Shown: one piece after another, positions 58,853 to 64,000 of the stretch | Numbering within the stretch: position 1 is the first letter of the stretch | Layout of the letters: each line of letters starts with the position of its first letter | Program-made: the position numbers and the translations under genes | Source: Massilia antarctica | Lineage (GTDB): Bacteria > Pseudomonadota > Gammaproteobacteria > Burkholderiales > Burkholderiaceae_D | Direction of reading: 5' to 3' | Length of the DNA: 64,000 nucleotides | Assembly (NCBI RefSeq): GCF_015689335.1 | Contig: NZ_CP065053.1 | Span: 3,782,001 to 3,846,000, forward strand | Notes under the pieces: model-generated | Databases searched by the model: none | What the model was told of the DNA's origin: nothing | What the model saw: only the letters and a program-made list of their open reading frames with translations

Positions 58853-59056
58853 TGCTATCCTTAGACTGCCAAGTTTACCGATGCGTGGCGCCGGCCGCCG
58901 GGGCCAGCTTGCACATCCACAATTCTACCCCAAGCACAGCGGGGTCCGACCCGGTGATCACCGATCCCACGAGCACAACGGCAGCAAATGCCCCCGTTTT
59001 GTCGGCGTTTTCCGGGTTTGCAGCCCTGAAAACCGCCGATTGATCGGATGGGACGA

Positions 59057-59542
59057 TCAATCGCGGAAGTTATTAAACTCCAGCGGCATATCCGGCACAT
59101 CCTTGCGCAGCATGGCCATGGCCGCCTGCAGATCGTCGCGCTTGGCGCCGGTGACCCGCACCGACTCGCCCTGGATGCTGGCCTGGACCTTCATCTTGCT
59201 ATCCTTGATCACCTTGACGATCTTCTTGGCATCGTCGGTTTCGATGCCGTTTTTCACCTTGATCACCTGCTTGACCTTGTCGCCTCCGATTTTCTCGATC
59301 TTGCCTTCGTCGAGGAAACGCACATCGACCTTGCGCTTGGCCAGCTTGTTGGTCAGCACATCGCGCACTTGCGAGAGCTGGAAATCGGAATCGGCGAAGG
59401 CGGTCAGTTCGGTATCCTTCTGCTCGACCTTGGCGGAACTGCCCTTGAAATCGAAACGGGTGGTGATTTCCTTGTTCGACTGCTCGACTGCGTTTTTCAC
59501 TTCGATCATGTCTGCTTCGGAGACGACATCAAACGACGGCAT
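59057..59542 (-). CDS. yajQ: YajQ family nucleotide-binding protein, 161 aa
   Basis: DUF520 protein with two RRM-like ferredoxin folds: [20 protein letters not shown], then RFDFKGSSA, and the C-terminal [15 protein letters not shown] followed by [11 protein letters not shown]. In Xanthomonas and Pseudomonas related proteins bind c-di-GMP and affect transcription; in E. coli YajQ binds RNA or nucleotides. AAGGA precedes the ATG. It sits near a GGDEF-EAL gene, though in a separate transcript. Confidence 0.95.
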   Translation of the reverse strand: MPSFDVVSEADMIEVKNAVEQSNKEITTRFDFKGSSAKVEQKDTELTAFADSDFQLSQVRDVLTNKLAKRKVDVRFLDEGKIEKIGGDKVKQVIKVKNGIETDDAKKIVKVIKDSKMKVQASIQGESVRVTGAKRDDLQAAMAMLRKDVPDMPLEFNNFRD

Positions 59543-59667
59543 AATGGGATCCTTTTACTTGCAAAATGTAGAATGCCGATATTTTAACGGACAACCGGGG
59601 CGGCGCCCCTGTGCTGACCCGGTTTTTTACCGGATTGGCCCCCTAAATGCTTAAACGAGCTTGATTC

Positions 59668-60696
59668 ATGCAACCAGACCTTGTCATTTCACCCGATTTC
59701 TCCCTCCGCGCTGCCAATACCTTCGGCATCGACGCGCGCGCGCGCGCCTATCTCAAGCTCACCCGGGTCGAACAGCTGGCGCAGGTGATGGCCGATCCCG
59801 TCCTCGCCGCGCTGCCGCGCCTGCTGCTTGGTGGCGGCAGCAACATCGTCCTCACGGGCGACTTCGACGGTTTGGTGCTGCACATGGCGATCGCAGGGCG
59901 CGAGGTACTGGGCGAGGAGGGCGGCAGCATGCTGGTGCGCGCCGGCGCCGGCGAAAACTGGCACGGCTTCGTGCAATGGACCCTGGCGCAGGGGCTGGGC
60001 GGGCTGGAAAACATGGCCCTCATTCCCGGCACGGTGGGAGCGTCGCCGATCCAGAATATTGGCGCCTATGGGGCGGAAGTGAAGGACCTGTTGCACGCGC
60101 TGACCGTGTTCGAGCTCTCCAGCGGGCGTTTGCGGGTGATGGATGCGGCGGCTTGCCGCTTCGGCTACCGCGACAGCGTGTTCAAGCATGCCGACGGAGC
60201 GGGGCTGGTGATTGTCGACGTCACGTTCGCGCTGCCGCGCGCGTGGGCGCCGAATCTGACATATGCCGAATTGGCGCAGGAAGTGGCCGCAGCGCGGCTG
60301 GCCTCGCCGACGGCGCAGCAGGTGAGCGACGCGGTGGTGGCGATCCGGCGGCGCAAGCTGCCCGACCCTGCGCAGATCGGCAATGCTGGCAGCTTCTTCA
60401 AGAACCCAGTGGTCAGCGCAGCGCAGTGCGCCGCCATGCTGGCGGCGCATCCGGCGCTGGTGCACCACGCCCAGGGCGATGGCAGCGAAAAGCTGGCGGC
60501 CGGGTGGCTGATCGACCAATGCGGCTGGAAAGGCCGCAGCCTGGGCGCGGCTGGCGTGTACGACAAGCAGGCGCTGGTGCTGGTCAACCGCGGCGGCGCG
60601 ACCGGCGGCGAGGTGCTCGCGCTGGCGCGTGCGATCCAGGCCGATGTGCTGGCGCGTTTCGGCGTCGCTCTCGAAACCGAGCCTGTCTTCGTCTAG
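59668..60696 (+). CDS. murB: UDP-N-acetylmuramate dehydrogenase MurB, 342 aa
   Basis: FAD enzyme of peptidoglycan synthesis, type I (E. coli-like). It shows the FAD-binding [35 protein letters not shown], the catalytic serine in [10 protein letters not shown], and the C-terminal ETEPVFV. Length is normal for type I. It has a weak ribosome site. It lies 125 bp from the divergent yajQ start. Confidence 0.95.
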   Translation: MQPDLVISPDFSLRAANTFGIDARARAYLKLTRVEQLAQVMADPVLAALPRLLLGGGSNIVLTGDFDGLVLHMAIAGREVLGEEGGSMLVRAGAGENWHGFVQWTLAQGLGGLENMALIPGTVGASPIQNIGAYGAEVKDLLHALTVFELSSGRLRVMDAAACRFGYRDSVFKHADGAGLVIVDVTFALPRAWAPNLTYAELAQEVAAARLASPTAQQVSDAVVAIRRRKLPDPAQIGNAGSFFKNPVVSAAQCAAMLAAHPALVHHAQGDGSEKLAAGWLIDQCGWKGRSLGAAGVYDKQALVLVNRGGATGGEVLALARAIQADVLARFGVALETEPVFV

Positions 60697-61004
60697 CCTG
60701 ACCGGGCACGCCCTGGCTGCGCTGCCCCTGCCTCTTTCCCTCCACATCGCCTCCATCGTTATTGCTTGAAACATGGCATGGCATTCCGGCAGGGCTGGGC
60801 CTGGCGTTTCCGGGGCGACTAAGTCCAGCGCGAAAATTGATCAGAAAATATTATCTTTTTAGTCAATTTTGATAAATAATGAAAACGCGATGGGAAGCGC
60901 TTCCAATTTCGGTTTGCGCAGGTGCTGGCGCGTCCTCGCCTGGGTGCCCGGCAAGGTGCGGCAGCACTGCCGGGCCCCAGCCATTCAATCAGGAGACAAA
61001 TACT
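60697..61004. other. control region upstream of the GH3 gene
   Basis: No gene is seen. The middle (about 60833-60890) is AT-rich, with an 8-bp inverted repeat AAAATTGA / TCAATTTT (60833-60840, 60863-60870), followed by the LacI-type palindrome listed separately. AGGAG at 60991-60995 serves the GH3 start. Confidence 0.45.
60891..60906 (+). promoter_or_regulatory. LacI-type operator upstream of the GH3 gene
   Basis: TGGGAAGCGCTTCCAA contains the perfect 12-bp palindrome GGAAGCGCTTCC, with a central CG as in glucan-responsive LacI-family sites (compare TGGGAGCGCTCCCA of CelR). It lies about 100 bp before the GH3 start. Confidence 0.6.
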
Positions 61005-64000
61005 ATGCGAGACAAGTTAGCTACCTTGATCCGGACGGGGCTGGCAGCGGCCGTCTGCGGCGCGATGCTGGCCGCCTGCGATGGCGACAGCGGCCCGGCC
61101 AAGCCGGAGACCCCCAAGCCGCCCGTCGACGCGGTGACGCAGTACAGCGACTTCCCGAACGTGGCCAGCGATATCAAGAAAGATCCGGCGACCGAATCGG
61201 CCATCGCCGCCATCGTTGCCGGGATGAGCGTGGCTGAGAAAGTCGGACAGATGACCCAGCCGGAAATCAAGAGTATCACCCCGGACCAGGTGCGCCAGTA
61301 CTACATCGGTTCGGTGCTGAACGGTGGTGGTTCTTTCCCGGGTAACAACAAGTTGGCCGCCCCGGCAGAGTGGCTCAAGCTGGCCGATGCGTACTGGAAA
61401 GCGTCGATGGCCACCGATTCCAAGATCAAGATCCCGGTGATCTGGGGTACCGACGCGGTGCACGGCCACAATAATGTGTTCGGCGCTACCATGTTCCCGC
61501 ATAGCATCGGCCTGGGCGCTGCCAACGATCCGGCCATGATGCGCCGCATCGGCGCGGCCGTGGCCGCTCAGGTGTATTCCACCGGTATCGACTGGACCTT
61601 CGCCCCGACCCTCGCGGTGGTGCGCGATGACCGTTGGGGCCGCACCTATGAAAGTTATTCCGAAGATCCCTTGATCGTCACCAAATACGCGCGTGAAATG
61701 GTCAAGGGCTTGCAGAACGATTTTGCCGGCAGCGGCAACGTCATCGCCACGGCCAAGCACTTCATGGGCGACGGTGGCACCGACCTGGGCAGGGATCAAG
61801 GCGTCAACATGTCCAGCCGCAACGACATGATCAACATCCATGGCCAAGGGTATTACCACGCCCTGGGCGCCGGTGCCCAGACCGTGATGGCCTCGTTTAA
61901 CAGCTGGGACAATGACAGCTTGAACATCAAGGTCGGTAAGATGCACGGCAGCAAAGAGATGCTGACCGATGTCCTCAAGACCAAGATGGGCTTCGATGGC
62001 TTCGTCATCGGTGACTGGAACGGCCACGCCCAGGTGGCGGGCTGCAGCGACGGCAGTTGCCCACAAGCGATCAACGCCGGCGTCGACATGATCATGGTCC
62101 CGGAAAAGTGGAAAGAGTTTATCGACAATACCATCGCCTCGGTCAACAAGGGCGACATTCCGCTGGCGCGCATCAATGATGCCGTCACCCGCATCCTGCG
62201 CGTGAAATTTCGCGCCGGCATCATGACCGCCAAGGCGCCGCTCGAACGCCCGTACACCGATGTGAGCCGCCTGCAGCATCGCGCCCTGGCGCGCGAAGCG
62301 GTGCAAAAGTCGCTGGTGCTGCTGAAAAACGACAACAAGGTGTTGCCACTGAAGCGAGGTGAAAAGATTCTGGTGGTCGGCAAAAGCGCCGACAGCCTGT
62401 CCAATCAAACCGGCGGCTGGTCGCTGACCTGGCAGGGCACGGCCAATACCAATGCCGACTTCCCGAACGCCGACAGCATCCTGACGGCGATCAAATCGGT
62501 GGCCGGCGACGGCAATGTGGTCTACCGCCAGAACGCCGCCGACGTCAACCTGGCCGATTTCAAGGCAGTCATCGCCGTCATCGGCGAAACCCCGTACGCC
62601 GAAGGCGTGGGCGACATCGGCAGGAGCGGCACCCTGGAGCACGCGCGCCGCTATCCGGAAGACCTGGCCGTGCTCGATGCCGTCAGCGGCAAGGGCGTGC
62701 CGGTGGTCACCGTACTGATCACCGGCCGTCCAGTCTGGGTCAACAAGGAACTGAACCGCTCAAGCGCGTTCGTGGTCGCCTGGCTGCCCGGCACCGAAGG
62801 CAAGGGCGTCACCGATGTCCTGTTCCGCAAGGATAATGGCGACGTCAATCTGGACTTGAAAGGCAAGCTGTCGTTTTCCTGGCCGAAAACGGCTTGCCAG
62901 ATGGCCAATAAAGGCGACCCCAACTACGATCCGTTATTTGCCTATGGCTTCGGCATGCGCTACGCGGACGACACCAGGCTGGCCAAGCTCGACGAAACGG
63001 CGCCGACCCTCGGGTGCGCCCAGATCGCCGGCAACGGCAGCCAGGCGAGTAGCGATCTGGAGGTGTTCCGTTCGGCCGACCAGGCGCCCTACACGGCCCG
63101 TATCGGCGACCCGAGCGCCTGGTCGCTGGCGCTGGGCGCCGACTTGAACGCGGTCTCGAAGCTGCCCAACGTCAAAGCCGAGACCACCCAGATCAATATC
63201 CAGCAGGACGGCAAAAAAATCACCTGGAGCGGGGCCGGCCAGTTTTACTCGCAAGCGGCCACCACGGCCGACCGTGAAAACTACCTCAACGCCGACGCGG
63301 CCCTGGTGTTCGACACCATCGTGCACAAGGCGCCGGCCGGCGCGGTGAAAATGCGGGTGGACTGCAAGCACCCTTGCGCGGGCGAGGTGGACGGCACGAC
63401 CTTGTTCAAGGGCTTGCCGCTCGATGTGAAGCGTAGCGTGAAAGTGCCGCTGTCCTGCTTTGCCGCCAAGGGCGCCGACTTCACCCTGATCGATACGCCA
63501 TTCCTGGTCTATACCGAGCAAGCGTTTGTCGCCTCGTTTGCCAACATCCGCTGGGTGCCGGGCGCTGCCAGGGATGCCGATGCCGCCACCTGCGCCAGCC
63601 TGGTGCCGCCACCGGTGGCAGTCGGGCCGCCGCTGCCGGGGCCGACTTACAGCGTGTTCAATGCGGGCGCGCTGACGGGCGACCTGGTGCTGACCACCTA
63701 CTCGTCCAATGTCAGCCACACCAAGGCCAGCATGACGCCCGCCGATGGGCTGGACTTGAACTTCGCCGCCGACGGTGGCGATGGCTTGGCGATGATCACC
63801 GGCACGCCTGTGAATCTGAGCAACTTCGCCAGTGGGACTCTGCAGTTCGAGATCAATGTCGGCAGCTACGGGGCCAACACCGGCGGCCTGGCGGTCAAGA
63901 TGGAAAGCCCGGGCCTGAACTGCAAGTCGGGCGATTATCTGTTCGGCCGTCCGGCCGCGGGTGGCTGGACGCCGGTCACGGTGAAGGTCAGCGCGCTGAT
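61005..64000 (+). CDS. GH3 beta-glucosidase / exo-glucan glucohydrolase lipoprotein (3' partial)
   Basis: The frame is open from ATG 61005 (AGGAG upstream) to the window edge, at least 998 residues. A lipobox MLAAC predicts outer-membrane lipidation. The GH3 N-domain has IPVIWGTDAVHGHNN, FAPTLAVVRDDRWGRTYESY and TAKHFMGDGGT; the nucleophile Asp is in FVIGDWNGH (about residue 337). The second GH3 domain begins after the QKSLVLLKND segment and carries the likely acid/base region GETPYAEGVGD. Further C-terminal beta-sandwich modules resemble galactose-binding/ExoP-like domains. It probably releases glucose from beta-glucans. Confidence 0.93.
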   Translation, partial: MRDKLATLIRTGLAAAVCGAMLAACDGDSGPAKPETPKPPVDAVTQYSDFPNVASDIKKDPATESAIAAIVAGMSVAEKVGQMTQPEIKSITPDQVRQYYIGSVLNGGGSFPGNNKLAAPAEWLKLADAYWKASMATDSKIKIPVIWGTDAVHGHNNVFGATMFPHSIGLGAANDPAMMRRIGAAVAAQVYSTGIDWTFAPTLAVVRDDRWGRTYESYSEDPLIVTKYAREMVKGLQNDFAGSGNVIATAKHFMGDGGTDLGRDQGVNMSSRNDMINIHGQGYYHALGAGAQTVMASFNSWDNDSLNIKVGKMHGSKEMLTDVLKTKMGFDGFVIGDWNGHAQVAGCSDGSCPQAINAGVDMIMVPEKWKEFIDNTIASVNKGDIPLARINDAVTRILRVKFRAGIMTAKAPLERPYTDVSRLQHRALAREAVQKSLVLLKNDNKVLPLKRGEKILVVGKSADSLSNQTGGWSLTWQGTANTNADFPNADSILTAIKSVAGDGNVVYRQNAADVNLADFKAVIAVIGETPYAEGVGDIGRSGTLEHARRYPEDLAVLDAVSGKGVPVVTVLITGRPVWVNKELNRSSAFVVAWLPGTEGKGVTDVLFRKDNGDVNLDLKGKLSFSWPKTACQMANKGDPNYDPLFAYGFGMRYADDTRLAKLDETAPTLGCAQIAGNGSQASSDLEVFRSADQAPYTARIGDPSAWSLALGADLNAVSKLPNVKAETTQINIQQDGKKITWSGAGQFYSQAATTADRENYLNADAALVFDTIVHKAPAGAVKMRVDCKHPCAGEVDGTTLFKGLPLDVKRSVKVPLSCFAAKGADFTLIDTPFLVYTEQAFVASFANIRWVPGAARDADAATCASLVPPPVAVGPPLPGPTYSVFNAGALTGDLVLTTYSSNVSHTKASMTPADGLDLNFAADGGDGLAMITGTPVNLSNFASGTLQFEINVGSYGANTGGLAVKMESPGLNCKSGDYLFGRPAAGGWTPVTVKVSAL

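Noticed and set aside
58938..58955. GGGGTCCGACCC as a further copy of the IS target palindrome
   Set aside because: It differs at the centre (TCCGA instead of TCAGA) and lacks the flanking TTTCCCAACC arm, so it may be chance in GC-rich DNA.
61017..62642. 541-codon minus-strand frame at the right end
   Set aside because: Opposite the GH3 gene, whose signal peptide and catalytic motifs are clear on the plus strand.

Overview
The window is about 64 kb of GC-rich chromosome, densely coded on both strands. It most resembles an Oxalobacteraceae betaproteobacterium of the Massilia/Duganella/Telluria group. This placement is inferred from the prpR-prpBC-acnD-prpF order, the cysI-DUF934-cysHDN-cobA operon divergent from cysB, hemP, LptFG next to PepA, and many TonB, c-di-GMP and polysaccharide-degradation genes. 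No rRNA, tRNA, CRISPR array or prophage was recognised.

Layout. 1-2.2 kb: ClpA, missing its first residues, then a terminator. 2.3-6.3 kb: accessory and partly decayed DNA with a small hypothetical gene, a solitary contractile tail-sheath gene, an amidohydrolase remnant, one intact FAH-family hydrolase, and a deletion scar joining remnants of an FAD monooxygenase and a MarR regulator. 6.4-8.9 kb: reverse transsulfuration (CBS and cystathionine gamma-lyase/synthase). 9.1-16.9 kb: complete 2-methylcitrate (propionate) locus, with PrpR divergent from prpBC-acnD-prpF behind a consensus sigma-54 promoter. 17.0-20.6 kb: large multi-PAS GGDEF-EAL protein. 20.69-22.10 kb: intact IS4-family element with inverted repeats and an 11-bp target duplication, inserted into a terminator-like hairpin. 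22.1-29.3 kb: xthA, a small two-gene unit behind an AT-rich leader, CreA, a lipoprotein, pepA, lptF-lptG-cbiX. 29.3-31.5 kb: LacI regulator, a truncated DUF3592-like gene, and Fur-box-linked hemP with a small gene.

31.4-37.9 kb is the most interesting part. A TonB-dependent receptor and a beta-propeller phytase form a phosphate-scavenging operon. Divergent from it is a membrane protein with a degenerate GGDEF domain, translationally coupled to an AraC-type regulator. A Pho box at canonical distance from a -10 element faces the GGDEF/AraC pair, and a weaker Pho-like site faces the receptor/phytase pair. The AraC gene is frameshifted by an exact 20-bp tandem duplication.

37.9-38.4 kb is a cluster of palindromic repeats. 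38.4-46.1 kb holds sulfate assimilation and siroheme synthesis with CysB. 46.2-50 kb: a methyltransferase, an MFS transporter with DeoR regulator, and a porin. 50.2-53.8 kb: two sensor kinases and one LytTR regulator. 54.1-60.7 kb: DHH phosphoesterase, a second GGDEF-EAL protein with an eroded EAL domain, a nitronate monooxygenase-like protein with a C-terminal Cys cluster, YajQ and MurB. From 61.0 kb to the edge: a GH3 lipoprotein glucosidase open at the window end, behind a LacI-type palindrome.

Functional links: CbiX and CobA supply siroheme to CysI; sulfide then reaches cysteine, while CBS/CGL move sulfur from homocysteine. Three GGDEF proteins plus YajQ (a c-di-GMP binder in other bacteria) make c-di-GMP signalling prominent. 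No wholly new multi-gene system could be demonstrated. The best candidates for novelty are the Pho-controlled GGDEF/AraC-phytase locus with its reversible-looking frameshift, the orphan tail sheath, and the Cys-rich nitronate monooxygenase.
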